A stretch of DNA of 42,464 nt, from positions 1 through 42,464 of the forward strand of contig DATKYR010000128.1 in the NCBI GenBank assembly GCA_035528395.1, read 5' to 3'. A program made the position numbers and the translations under genes. The first letter of the stretch is position 1; each line of letters begins with the position of its first letter. Below, one piece after another: positions 27,961-36,128 of this stretch. Origin of the DNA: NIOZ-UU13 sp035528395 (GTDB taxonomy: Bacteria > Planctomycetota > Phycisphaerae > Sedimentisphaerales > Anaerobacaceae). Under the pieces are notes generated by a model that made no database searches, was not told the DNA's origin, and saw only the letters and a program-made list of their open reading frames with translations.

Positions 27961-27989
27961 TTTACCCAAAAGGTAAATACTTGTATACT
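27961..27989 (+). promoter_or_regulatory. Putative sigma-70-type promoter
   Basis: TTTACC (27961-27966) and TATACT (27984-27989) are separated by exactly 17 bp, in the gap before the operon beginning at 28054. No other promoter candidate is evident there. Confidence 0.4.
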
Positions 27990-28053
27990 ATGTGGTAACG
28001 ATAATACGGGATATAGCAAAGCAATCTTTAATTCAGATATGCAGGCAAAAAAA

Positions 28054-28695
28054 ATGAGCAAAGAACGATTGACAAAGTCTTTTAGAGGAATAATTTTTAT
28101 TCTATCCGGCTTTTTTCTTTTACTCGGAGAAACATACGGAGCAAATTCGAAAGGGCCATACACTCGAAAAAATTCGGAAAATAAGAGCCGACAAACATCC
28201 AAAACGGCTTACAAAAAGGTAAGCAGGATAACTGCTGGTCCTTCGAGTTTTACACCCGACATGGCTTTCAACGAAGCAATTAACATTTTGCGTAATTCAA
28301 CCGTACCTAAATTAAATATAGCAGTGCTTTGGAAAGATTTGGAGGAGAACGCGGACATCTATAGAGATACTCCTATCGGAATTTATGGCGTTTCAAAAGT
28401 GCCTTTACGCACACACTTGAAACTCTTGTTAATGTCGGTCTCAGCAGGTAGTGCAGAAAAATTGGGATATGTAGTTGAAGACGGAGTTATAATTATTGCA
28501 ACCCAAGGCTCCTTACCCAAGAAAATGAAAACTCGGGTTTATGATATAACTGATTTAGTCGGCGCACCTGCTAATTTTCGTCTTATGCCTGGACTTGGTA
28601 TGCCCTTTGGTTATGGCCAAATGCCTTATGGAGGTACGGTGCCCTATGGCAGTATGGGTTATAGCCGGTATCGGAATCAAAGACGAGGATTTTGA
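28054..28695 (+). CDS. Secreted protein with secretin N-domain-like fold and G/Y/M-rich tail
   Basis: A 213-residue secreted protein (signal peptide about 1-30, ending ETYGA). The middle has the pattern of the short STN/secretin N-domain of planctomycete type II secretion-like proteins: AFNEAINILRN, TPIGIYGVSKVPLRTHLKLLL, YVVEDGVIIIAT and TRVYDITDLV. The last 35 residues are rich in Gly, Tyr, Pro and Met. It has no secretin pore domain, so it may be a stand-alone accessory or a remnant. ATG 28039 is also possible; 28054 has AGG at proper distance. It ends immediately before the nucleotidyltransferase start, so the genes are co-transcribed, though no functional link is obvious. Confidence 0.65.
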   Translation: MSKERLTKSFRGIIFILSGFFLLLGETYGANSKGPYTRKNSENKSRQTSKTAYKKVSRITAGPSSFTPDMAFNEAINILRNSTVPKLNIAVLWKDLEENADIYRDTPIGIYGVSKVPLRTHLKLLLMSVSAGSAEKLGYVVEDGVIIIATQGSLPKKMKTRVYDITDLVGAPANFRLMPGLGMPFGYGQMPYGGTVPYGSMGYSRYRNQRRGF

Positions 28696-29631
28696 ATGAA
28701 GCCGACTCTGTTGATTTTGGCGGCAGGTTTGGGTACTCGCTACGGTGGACTTAAGCAAATTGACCCCGTTGGTCCCAACGGCGAAATAATTATCGATTAT
28801 GCTATCTATAACGCCATAAATGCCGGATTTGGCAAACTCGTTTTTGTGATTCAACACTATTTTGAAAGTGCTTTCAAAGAAAAAATCGGCAACAAGTTTG
28901 ATAATCTTGACTTCAGCGAGCTCAGTCGAGCCGTGGAAACAGCCTATGCGTACCAGGAAGTGGACACCTGCCTTGGTGACTTTGAACCACCCAAAGACCG
29001 CGACAAGCCCTGGGGCACCGGGCATGCCATACTCGTTGCCGGGGATGTAATCCACGAGCCTTTTGCAGTTATTAATGCCGACGACTACTACGGACCCAAT
29101 TCGTTTAAGACAATGGCCAGATTTCTCGCTAAGAAAGACCTTTCCTGCAACGATTATGCAATGGTCGGATATACGCTCAAAGATACTTTAAGTGAATATG
29201 GACCTGTCTCAAGAGGTGTGTGCCAATGTGATGAACAGATGTTCTTAAGGAGAATCGTTGAACGAAAAAAGGTCGAAAATACCGCGACTGGTACCCGCTA
29301 TTTTGAAGACGATGGGACGGAACGCCTTCTGACCGGCAATGAAATTGTGTCGAGGAATCTGTGGGGATTTCAGCCATCAATCTTTCATCATCTCAAAGTA
29401 CAATTTCAGCGATTTCTCAAAGAGAGAAGCCATGAAAGGAATTCGGAACTGTTCATACCAACGGTGGTAGATAAACTCGTAGAAGAAAAAAAAGCCACAG
29501 TGAAAGTCCTGCGCACGAATGACGAATGCTTCGGAGTTACTTTCCGTCGGGATGCAGCCATAGCGGCAAGATGTATTCGTCGGCTGATAGACCAAGGTCT
29601 TTATCCGGAGAAACTCTGGGAGCAATCGTGA
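28696..29631 (+). CDS. Sugar nucleotidyltransferase
   Basis: A 311-residue NTP-transferase family protein. The N-terminal LILAAGLGTRYGGLKQ is the nucleotide-binding loop, followed by WGTGHAIL and the metal-binding INADDYYG. It would join a sugar 1-phosphate to UTP or another NTP. It directly abuts the upstream stop and overlaps the kinase start by 4 bp (GTGA). The pairing with a NahK-like kinase mirrors the lacto-N-biose/galacto-N-biose pathway, in which the kinase makes hexosamine 1-phosphate and a uridylyltransferase converts it to the UDP-sugar. The exact sugar is inferred. Confidence 0.85.
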   Translation: MKPTLLILAAGLGTRYGGLKQIDPVGPNGEIIIDYAIYNAINAGFGKLVFVIQHYFESAFKEKIGNKFDNLDFSELSRAVETAYAYQEVDTCLGDFEPPKDRDKPWGTGHAILVAGDVIHEPFAVINADDYYGPNSFKTMARFLAKKDLSCNDYAMVGYTLKDTLSEYGPVSRGVCQCDEQMFLRRIVERKKVENTATGTRYFEDDGTERLLTGNEIVSRNLWGFQPSIFHHLKVQFQRFLKERSHERNSELFIPTVVDKLVEEKKATVKVLRTNDECFGVTFRRDAAIAARCIRRLIDQGLYPEKLWEQS

Positions 29632-30767
29632 AACACGATATCGAGTCAATCGTAAAACACTTTTGTATTAGCGGCCAGTTGACTGAAATAAGGCCTCTGC
29701 TCCGTGGTCACATTAATGACACATACGTTCTGACTACCAGGAAAAACGAGCATATTGTCCGATACATACTACAACGAATAAATCACACTGTCTTCAAAGA
29801 CCCTCCTTCGGTAATGGGAAATATTATCCGTGTTACTGAGCATATACGCAGCCGGATGCAGAGAATTGATCCGAGCCTAGTATCTCGCCAGTTGACTGTT
29901 ATCGAAAGTGTCGATGATGTGTGCTATCACGAAGATACCCAGGGTAACTTTTGGCGCATGTACAATTTCATAGAGGACGCTGTTGCATACGATATCTTCG
30001 AATCTGCCGAGCTGGCGTATGAAGTAGCACGAATGTTCGGCTGGTTCCAGAGAATGCTGGTTGACCTTCCAGGGCCGGCCCTGCACGAGAGTATTTGTGA
30101 TTTCCACAATACGCCCAAACGCTTTGAGACTTTCCAGCGAATCCTTAAAGAAGACACCTGCAATCGAGCCAAGAATGCAAAACCCGAAATAAAATTTTTG
30201 TTTAATAACGCGGCCATCTGTAATGTTCTGCTGAATTTAGCAGGCAAAGGTAAAATCCCCGTTCGTGTTACGCACAATGATGCGAAGATCAATAATGTGA
30301 TGTTAGATAAAAATACGAACAAGGGGGTCTGCGTAATTGATTTGGATACCGTTATGCCGGGCCTGTCGATATATGATTTTGGAGATATGGTCCGCACCGG
30401 AACCACTTTAGCTGATGAGGATGAACGCGATTTATCAAAAATAGCCATGAATTTACCTATGTTTGAAGTGCTCGCACGAGGTTATGCCGAGCAAAGCAAA
30501 CATTTTCTCACATCCACTGAAAAAGAGCACTTAGCCTTCGCTGCAAAGCTAATTACATTCGAACAGTTCATCAGGTTTCTTACCGATTATCTGGCAGATG
30601 ATGTTTACTACAAGATTCATCGCGAAGGACACAATCTCGACCGCAGCCGCACACAGATGAAACTTGTACAGTCGATTATCGAACAGGAAGATGCTATGAA
30701 CGAAGTGGTCGAAAGGGTTTTTCATCCCGACCCGTCTCCGACAGACGGGATTCAAAAGGTTGATTGA
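29628..30767 (+). CDS. NahK-like N-acetylhexosamine 1-kinase (aminoglycoside phosphotransferase fold)
   Basis: A 379-residue kinase of the APH/choline kinase fold. The GTG start at 29628 overlaps the preceding stop (GTGA) and follows GGGAG. It shows RPLLRGHINDTY, the catalytic VTHNDAKINNVMLD, the metal-binding CVIDLDTVMPG and IYDFGDMVRTG, a set closely resembling anomeric hexosamine kinases. It would phosphorylate N-acetylglucosamine/galactosamine or a related sugar at C1, feeding the nucleotidyltransferase encoded just upstream. It may therefore salvage amino sugars released outside. Other APH-fold kinases are the alternative. Confidence 0.85.
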   Translation: MKHDIESIVKHFCISGQLTEIRPLLRGHINDTYVLTTRKNEHIVRYILQRINHTVFKDPPSVMGNIIRVTEHIRSRMQRIDPSLVSRQLTVIESVDDVCYHEDTQGNFWRMYNFIEDAVAYDIFESAELAYEVARMFGWFQRMLVDLPGPALHESICDFHNTPKRFETFQRILKEDTCNRAKNAKPEIKFLFNNAAICNVLLNLAGKGKIPVRVTHNDAKINNVMLDKNTNKGVCVIDLDTVMPGLSIYDFGDMVRTGTTLADEDERDLSKIAMNLPMFEVLARGYAEQSKHFLTSTEKEHLAFAAKLITFEQFIRFLTDYLADDVYYKIHREGHNLDRSRTQMKLVQSIIEQEDAMNEVVERVFHPDPSPTDGIQKVD

Positions 30768-30779
30768 TATGGCCCAATT

Positions 30780-31940
30780 ATGATGAGCAGGCGCGAAAGA
30801 TTGATGGCTACGTTGCGCGGCAAGACGGTTGACCGACCCGCAGTTAATTTCTATGAAGTAGGTGGATTCCAGGTTGACCCATCGGACCCGGATGAGCTCA
30901 ACGTCTATAACGACCCATCCTGGCAGCCGTTGCTTCAACTTGCTGAAGAACAGACAGACCTTATTCGTATGCGCAGCCCCATCAAATCGCGCTCCCATGA
31001 AGTGATATCCGACCAGCCGGACGCCGGCCGCTGCCGTGATGAATTCTTCAAGACCGAAGAATATATGGAGAAAGGTTGTCGTTTCATATCCACGACTTTG
31101 AAAATCGGCGGTAGAAATATGACGGCGCTGACACGCCGCAGTCCCGAAGTTGATACCGTCTGGACGGTGGAGCACCTGCTTAAGAATCCGGAAGACCTTA
31201 AGGCCTATTTGGAACTTCCTGATGAAATATTCGCCGAGGATGTTGATGTAACCAGCCTCGTCGAAGAAGACCGGGAGCTGGCCGACCGTGGTATCATTAT
31301 GGTAGATACCGAAGACCCAATTTGCGCTGCGGCGTCTTTGTTCAGTATGGAAAACTTTACCGTAATTGCCTTGACCGAGCAGAAGCTCTTCGGCCGTCTG
31401 CTCGAAAAACTTTCCGGACATATACAGGCCAGAACTGAGAAGACTGCAAAGGCATTCCCCGGGCATTTGTGGCGTATCTACGGGCCTGAATATGCCACCG
31501 AACCTTACCTGCCTCCCAATCTTTTCAAAGAGTATGTGGTCCGTTACACCGGGCCGATGGTTGAGGCTATCCAAAAGCACGGCGGTTTTGCCAGAATTCA
31601 TTGTCACGGCAGGATTCGGGCCGTTCTCGATTACATAGTCGAAATGGGCGCCGCTGCTATTGACCCTATTGAACCGCCTCCGCACGGAGATGTGGAGCTT
31701 GAGTACGTCCGCCGTGAGTATGGCAGAGAACTGGTACTTTTTGGGAATCTGGAGGTGGCCGATATAGAAAACAGCGAACCGGGTGAGTTTGAAAAGCTCG
31801 TCGAGAAATGTCTGAGAGACGGAACCTGCGGCGAGGGTAAAGGTTTTGTTCTGATGCCGTCGTCGGCCCCGACCGGCCGGGAAATCACACCCAGAATGAT
31901 GGCTAATTATGAAACGATGGTGCGGCTGGCCACCGGGTGA
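30780..31940 (+). CDS. Uroporphyrinogen decarboxylase family protein
   Basis: A 386-residue UroD-fold protein. It starts MMSRRERLMATLRGKTVDRPAV, the usual opening of the family, and has ARIHCHGRI, MGAAAIDPIEPPPHGD and LVLFGNLEVADIE. True HemE is about 350 residues and has a different N-terminal arginine motif. This protein resembles the cobamide-dependent methyltransferase side (MtaA/MtbA-like) or the many UroD proteins of sugar-degrading planctomycetes. It lies 12 bp after the NahK-like gene, last in the operon, and its role there is unknown. Which of the two adjacent ATGs is used does not matter. Confidence 0.82.
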   Translation: MMSRRERLMATLRGKTVDRPAVNFYEVGGFQVDPSDPDELNVYNDPSWQPLLQLAEEQTDLIRMRSPIKSRSHEVISDQPDAGRCRDEFFKTEEYMEKGCRFISTTLKIGGRNMTALTRRSPEVDTVWTVEHLLKNPEDLKAYLELPDEIFAEDVDVTSLVEEDRELADRGIIMVDTEDPICAAASLFSMENFTVIALTEQKLFGRLLEKLSGHIQARTEKTAKAFPGHLWRIYGPEYATEPYLPPNLFKEYVVRYTGPMVEAIQKHGGFARIHCHGRIRAVLDYIVEMGAAAIDPIEPPPHGDVELEYVRREYGRELVLFGNLEVADIENSEPGEFEKLVEKCLRDGTCGEGKGFVLMPSSAPTGREITPRMMANYETMVRLATG

Positions 31941-32270
31941 ATTGGGTTTGATTGGGTTTGTTTTTTCGAGTCGGGCGGGGTGGGTTATTTTCATAATCCT
32001 TTGCGGCAAAGAGGGTTGCATTGGTTTTGGCCTTTCGGAAATTGGGTTTGAATTGGGTTTGTTTTTTTGGGATGCGAAATCATCTTTTTTTCTGTAATCC
32101 TTTGTTATAAGTGAGTTTAAATTCATTTGGTCTTTTCGTAAATTGGCTTTGATTGGGTTTGAATTGGGTTTGTTTTTTCTGGAGCCTGAGGCGGTTTCAT
32201 TTTTATATACCTTTGTGTAATAGATACTTACGTTCATTATGGCATTTCGGAAATTGGGTTTGTTTTGCAT
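31938..32270. repeat. Degenerate ~100-bp tandem repeats
   Basis: At least three units start with the shared core AAATTGGGTTTG/ATTGGGTTTG followed by a T-run: about 31938-32037, 32040-32139 and 32140-32250, plus a partial fourth copy to 32270. Unit length is about 100-110 bp. Read on the minus strand, the core encodes a repeated NKPNSNPI string, but this continues a frame antisense to uroD and carries no signal of a real protein. The array begins at the UroD stop codon and is very T-rich on the plus strand. Confidence 0.8.
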
Positions 32271-32767
32271 AAAAAGGGCTGATTTGTAGAGGGTCCTCGA
32301 CAAATGTAGAGGGGCGAGGGAGTGAAGAGTGAGCTAAAGTGCCTAAAGTGAGCTAAAGTTGGATTATCGATGCTCATGATTGGTAATTGGTTAATTTAGC
32401 TAATATGGTTAATTTGATTAAATGGTTCCGTCCAAGGAAGGCCGGATTTACACTTCGTTTCAATATTTACGAACGATGATTTTTGGCGTGTATCTGCTGA
32501 TACGAAAACGTGCGGTTCTCCGCTATATAGCCGGCGCCTACTGGCGGTTTATGTTAGCCTCCTGGCTAACATGCGGGTATTTTAACATATTTTCAAATAA
32601 AAGTCAATAAAAAAATGGTTTTATTAGGGAAAATCAGCGTTTTAGCGTAATATCGCCAGAAATTAATAGGTGCCTGACTCTCGTTTATATAGGCCTGTTC
32701 TTAATTACGTACTATTTATTTTTCATAACATAACCGCACCAAGGACGAGCAATCAAAGTGTGGAGGG
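32271..32767. other. Repeat-rich non-coding region
   Basis: It holds the 32-bp dispersed repeat (32329-32360) and a perfect 9-bp hairpin ATGTTAGCC-TCCT-GGCTAACAT at 32551-32572. A 62-codon ORF (32422-32610) has no family resemblance and is disrupted in logic by the hairpin. No real gene is supported. Confidence 0.5.
32329..32360. repeat. Second copy of the 32-bp dispersed repeat
   Basis: Exactly identical over 32 bp to 15958-15989, built from the same 19-bp unit. Here it sits alone, without the inverted partner that could make a terminator. Confidence 0.75.
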
Positions 32768-34282
32768 TTACTGAGTAAAGTCCTCTATTGGTATAGCAAA
32801 ATTCAAACCTTCACCATCAATTATTTTAAATGTTGTGATTCCTATAAGATTTCCTGAGCAATCGAACAATCCGCCACCAGAGGAACCTTGTGAAATATGA
32901 GCAGTAGTCTGAATAATCCTCTGATTATCTAATTCCCTCTTACCTGAAATAATGCCTTGACCAAGCGAATTCTCCAATCCTTGTGGTGAGCCAACAGAAT
33001 AAACATTATCTCCAACAGATAACAGGTTATATTTCCGGAATCCTTTGACTGGTTTCAATTCTATGCTTTCGTTTATAAGAATACATCGGTCACTTTGTTC
33101 GTCACCTGCATATATTCGAGCCTCTGCAATTTTTTGACCATGCTTGATTAGCACATAAGGTCTTTTATTTATAACGTGATAGTTAGTTAATAGCATGTTC
33201 TTGCTGATGGCAACTGCAGAGCCAAGTGATATATTATTCAAAGCTTTAAGATTTTCAATTGTAGAGGCAGAAATAACAGTCCAAACAGAAGGATTAATAA
33301 GGTCAAATATATCTGCTGACGTTAGATTCACCTTCAGTTGTGTGTTTAAGTCTATATCAGCGGGAATCCATTCTAAAGGCTTCTCTTTAATTTTTAATTT
33401 TGAAACCGTTAAAATATCAGGGAGGATAATCTTTACAAGAGAGGATTCTTCTTGCTTAGTTTGGACTGTTGGCAAATCTGGCTCTATATGACCTTTTTGC
33501 CACTTAGAAGCTGCATCTTGAACCACTCCAACATATTCTGGGCCTAGAATTGCTTCATATTTCTTTTTTTCAGAAAACATTGATTTACAATTGCAGCTTA
33601 AAGAATCCCTTAAAGAATCCATCGCTATGAAATGACAGTCTGACTTCCTTTGCCACCCTCCAGCAGAAGCTAAAAGTGCCCAGAAATAAGCTTTACATGG
33701 ATCTTTTGGTACAACCTTACCCTCAAAATATAATAAAGCTAACTTTCTTTGAGCATGACAATTATCTATGCTAGCCAGTTGTAAGTACAGGTACATAGCT
33801 TTTTCTGGATTACTCTTTTCAGACCAATCGGCCAATAGCAACATTGCCCATTCATGGCCCATATTTGAGGCCTTTGTTAAATAACTTTCTGCCTCAGCCT
33901 TATTTTCTGGACAACGTTCGCCAAAATAATAACTATCAAATACGGTTCTTAGAGACTCCTCATGCCCTAAATCAGCGGCCACTTTGTACCAGTGGAAAGC
34001 AGTTTTTCTGTCCCTTTCAATAAGCAAACCTTCACCCCAAAAGCACTTACCTTCATCGTATATCCCTGCAATGCCGAATGCTGCATCTGCATCTCCATCT
34101 TTTGCTCGAGAAGTGCACTCATAAAAATCTTCTGCACTAATAATACTAAGAATGCCACTACACCTACACGGAGTTTGCCTTTCTGGAATAGATGGACTGT
34201 CACAACCATTTATTAAAAGCAAAACTATCACAATTGAGGCCATAATCAAAATATTCTGAATTAGCTGCCTTAGATTTATCAT
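32768..34282 (-). CDS. Sel1-repeat lipoprotein with C-terminal trypsin-like protease domain
   Basis: A 504-residue protein. The start at 34282 is supported by AGGAG 6 bp upstream and by the signal peptide that follows; an in-frame extension to 34423 only translates the attC site. The lipobox is LINGC (C27). Residues about 55-210 hold Sel1-like helical repeats with ALLYFEG and AFHWYKVAADLG patterns. Residues about 345-500 form a trypsin/DegP-like serine protease with H369 (TNYHV), D398 (SDRC) and S468 (GSSGG), all intact. The domain order (binding repeats then protease, lipid-anchored) suggests recruited substrate cleavage at the membrane. It follows another trypsin-like gene, separated by an attC site. 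Confidence 0.85.
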   Translation of the reverse strand: MINLRQLIQNILIMASIVIVLLLINGCDSPSIPERQTPCRCSGILSIISAEDFYECTSRAKDGDADAAFGIAGIYDEGKCFWGEGLLIERDRKTAFHWYKVAADLGHEESLRTVFDSYYFGERCPENKAEAESYLTKASNMGHEWAMLLLADWSEKSNPEKAMYLYLQLASIDNCHAQRKLALLYFEGKVVPKDPCKAYFWALLASAGGWQRKSDCHFIAMDSLRDSLSCNCKSMFSEKKKYEAILGPEYVGVVQDAASKWQKGHIEPDLPTVQTKQEESSLVKIILPDILTVSKLKIKEKPLEWIPADIDLNTQLKVNLTSADIFDLINPSVWTVISASTIENLKALNNISLGSAVAISKNMLLTNYHVINKRPYVLIKHGQKIAEARIYAGDEQSDRCILINESIELKPVKGFRKYNLLSVGDNVYSVGSPQGLENSLGQGIISGKRELDNQRIIQTTAHISQGSSGGGLFDCSGNLIGITTFKIIDGEGLNFAIPIEDFTQ

Positions 34283-34302
34283 TATATTCTCCTGAAAAAA
34301 GT

Positions 34303-34364
34303 GCCTAACGATAAGCTCACCGGCGCTGGCTATGCCCGCGTACAATTCCAGCGCCTTGTTAGGA
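34303..34364 (-). mobile_element. attC integron recombination site between two protease genes
   Basis: Read on the minus strand, the 62-bp site starts TCCTAAC (34358-34364; inverse core with one mismatch) and ends GTTAGGC (34303-34309; perfect GTTRRRY). It carries an 8-bp perfect stem GGCGCTGG/CCAGCGCC near the centre of an AACAAGGCGC-type palindrome, the most typical attC layout. It lies 1 bp after the stop of the 227-residue protease gene and 20 bp before the next start on the same strand, exactly as at a cassette junction. No integrase is present in the window. Confidence 0.75.
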
Positions 34365-34365
34365 T

Positions 34366-35049
34366 TCATATTTCCAATCCATTTGGATTGTTTTCGATCA
34401 TCTGAATGATGTGTCGAGCACAAGTTGCATAGACTATTCCAGTATTTGACTTAACGAAGTGTTCGGTCTTTTTGCGGTTGACATACAATGGCTCCTTGCT
34501 AAATTTGAATCCAGATACTACACCCATAACTCTCAACTTACGGTCTTCAGGCTTCAAAGGATAGAATACTACCGGTCCTCCTGAAAACCCATGATTATTG
34601 ATGCCGTCGAGTAACCAAATCCGGTCTGAACCTCGGTCGATAGACCCAGATAGACATGCTTTCTTAACGAGAGGATAAGGTAGATGCCAACCCAGATCAT
34701 TCACATCAGAGATCATCCCGTATGGAAATCCCAAGAAGTAAACATCTTGACCAAGAATCATTAGCCCTTTGGTCAAGGGTAGGTCGAAGTCAGGATCAGC
34801 AATACGCTGCGAAGGAGAGAATACAACCACATCTACCACATCACTTCCCTGCCCAGTTAAATTAACCTCAATTTTCTTCCATCCAGTTTTAAAAAGTAGT
34901 TCGACCTTTGTTACTTGATCAGGCGTTGGAAAAACGTGCCATGCGGTTACTAAATACTGCCTTCCTTCGTAATCGACAGCAAATGCCGTTGCGGTTGAAT
35001 TTCCGTTTCTGATTTGAAAAACACGAGCGAGAATGTCAAAAGTTATCAT
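34366..35049 (-). CDS. Cytoplasmic trypsin-like serine protease, cassette-borne
   Basis: A 227-residue single-domain protease of the trypsin/DegP fold with an intact triad: H38 (TAWHV), D73 (VVDVVVF) and S156 (GFSGGP). No signal peptide or membrane segment is present, so it would act inside the cell, which is rare outside conflict and defence systems. It overlaps a small upstream ORF by 14 bp and ends 1 bp before an attC site, so it fits a gene cassette. The next gene on the strand is another trypsin-like protease, a coincidence that suggests a shared function. The N-terminus begins directly at a beta-strand, and no clear extra domain is seen. Confidence 0.8.
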   Translation of the reverse strand: MITFDILARVFQIRNGNSTATAFAVDYEGRQYLVTAWHVFPTPDQVTKVELLFKTGWKKIEVNLTGQGSDVVDVVVFSPSQRIADPDFDLPLTKGLMILGQDVYFLGFPYGMISDVNDLGWHLPYPLVKKACLSGSIDRGSDRIWLLDGINNHGFSGGPVVFYPLKPEDRKLRVMGVVSGFKFSKEPLYVNRKKTEHFVKSNTGIVYATCARHIIQMIENNPNGLEI

Positions 35050-35218
35050 GTATTTGATCCCAACATTGATTACCTTGTTTTATATAACATACCAAATTTG
35101 GACGTTCTGAAATATAAGACGACGGCGGATCATTTGGCGAAAGAAGCGTGACAGCAAGGTACTCAAAATATTGCCAATTTTGCACCCATTTGCCTGGGCA
35201 TTTTATACGTATCTTCAT
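35036..35218 (-). CDS. Small ORF of unknown function upstream of the cassette protease
   Basis: A 60-residue ORF starting MKIRIKCPGKW, with GAGG about 9 bp before its ATG at 35218 (an earlier ATG at 35227 adds MAH). Its last 14 bp overlap the start of the protease gene, so translational coupling is possible. It is rich in aromatic residues and proline and matches no family I recognise. A partner or inhibitor of the protease, or a fragment of a longer gene, are both possible. A GTTAGAG heptamer just upstream (minus strand) resembles a core site, but no matching attC was found. Confidence 0.35.
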   Translation of the reverse strand: MKIRIKCPGKWVQNWQYFEYLAVTLLSPNDPPSSYISERPNLVCYIKQGNQCWDQIHDNF

Positions 35219-35227
35219 ATGCGCCAT

Positions 35228-35734
35228 CCTCTAACAAATTTGCCGGATAAACCTTAAATATTCACCACAAAATGCGTATCATACCAATCACAAAATTCTA
35301 GTGCGCCCAGCAGTAAGCTCTGTTTGATGAAGCAGACATGTTTTTTGTGATCCGTATCAATCACTAAAACTCGCCTCTATATGATAGCATTGTCTGGATA
35401 ACTTGCAAAATAAATTTCGCAAATAAGTCTTTTCAATAGATTCCTCGACTCCGTTTCGCTGCGCTCGGAATGACGGAGTGCTGGATTCCCGCCCATTCGG
35501 CTTCGCTCAGGGCAAGCTCTGCGCGGGAATGACAAGGGGACGGAAGACCCGTGCTTCGCCAAGGCTTAGCCGGGCAGGCTCCGCTCAGGTGCCAGCCGTC
35601 GCTTTCAGAGGAATATTATTGAAAAACAGACCGTAATTTGATAATCTTAATTAGAGCAAGACAGGGGCAATAAGCGCGTGAGTACAGGTAAGGCCTGATA
35701 TGCCCGGTTATTTGACAAACGGAGAGGACATATT
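35228..35734. other. Repeat-bearing intergenic region
   Basis: No gene supported. From about 35440 to 35580 it is built of the GCTGCGCTCGGAATGAC / GCGGGAATGAC type repeats also seen near 10390 and 36250-36720. The rest is A+T-rich spacer before the HicB ribosome binding site. Confidence 0.5.
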
Positions 35735-35950
35735 ATGAAAGGTGAGTTTACGGCAATTATTGAAAGTGCTCCGGAAGGAGGCTATTGGGCAATATGTCCG
35801 GAGATTCCGGGAGCAAACGGCCAAGGAGAGACAATCGAACAAGCGAAAGAAAGCCTCAAAGAGGCCATAATTCTTATACTGGAAGACCGACTGGAAGATA
35901 TTCGACGCGGCTTACCTAAAGATGCGATACAGGAAAATATTGCAATCTAA
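35735..35950 (+). CDS. hicB: HicB-like antitoxin
   Basis: A 71-residue HicB-family protein with the typical partial RNase-H-like fold: MKGEFTAIIESAPEGGYWAICPEIPG, then GQGETIEQAKESLKEAI. Only the short antitoxin core is present, with no added DNA-binding domain. GGAGAGGA precedes the ATG. Its stop overlaps the next start by 1 bp (TAATG), the usual hicB-hicA arrangement in this order. It would neutralise the HicA mRNA interferase, but HicA here is frameshifted. Confidence 0.88.
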   Translation: MKGEFTAIIESAPEGGYWAICPEIPGANGQGETIEQAKESLKEAIILILEDRLEDIRRGLPKDAIQENIAI

Positions 35951-36128
35951 TGAAAAGAAAACAATTAGAAAAAAGGCTAAGGATAGCCGGATGTTATTTG
36001 AAAAGAGAAGGCTCAACACACTCACTCTGGATCAACCCAAAAACGGGAGTTATAGAAGCTGTTCGGCGCATACTGAAATAAAAGAACCTCCGGCCAAAAA
36101 GATATTAAAAAGCCTGAATGCAGATTAA
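35950..36128 (+). pseudogene. hicA: HicA-like mRNA interferase with an apparent 1-bp frameshift
   Basis: The open frame from ATG 35950 encodes MKRKQLEKRLRIAGCYLKRE, then a GSTHSLWINPKTG segment, the HicA N-half with the expected GSxH. The frame stops at 36079-36081 after only 43 residues. In the +1/-1 related frame the missing C-half continues as HTEIKEPPAKKILKSLN to a stop at 36126-36128. Inserting one base (a C) near 36069 would restore a normal VRRHTEIKE-type HicA. So the toxin gene is broken, or the assembly has a base missing. The intact antitoxin beside it agrees with loss of the toxin. Confidence 0.75.

Noticed and set aside
30549..32303. 584-codon minus-strand ORF with NKPNSNPI repeats
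   Set aside because: Most of it is antisense to the clear UroD and kinase genes. The remainder only translates the tandem DNA repeats at 31938-32270, and it has no signal of a real gene.
32422..32610. 62-codon plus-strand ORF
   Set aside because: Contains a perfect 9-bp hairpin, has no homology I recognise, and lies in a repeat region.
32728..32773. Possible degenerate attC after the Sel1-trypsin gene
   Set aside because: Minus-strand GTAAC and GTTATGT ends exist with short pairing (AACC/GGTT, CAC/GTG), but the stem is too weak to separate from chance.
35223..35236. GTTAGAG core-like heptamer upstream of the small ORF (minus strand)
   Set aside because: The last base breaks the consensus and no matching inverse core or stem lies beyond it.
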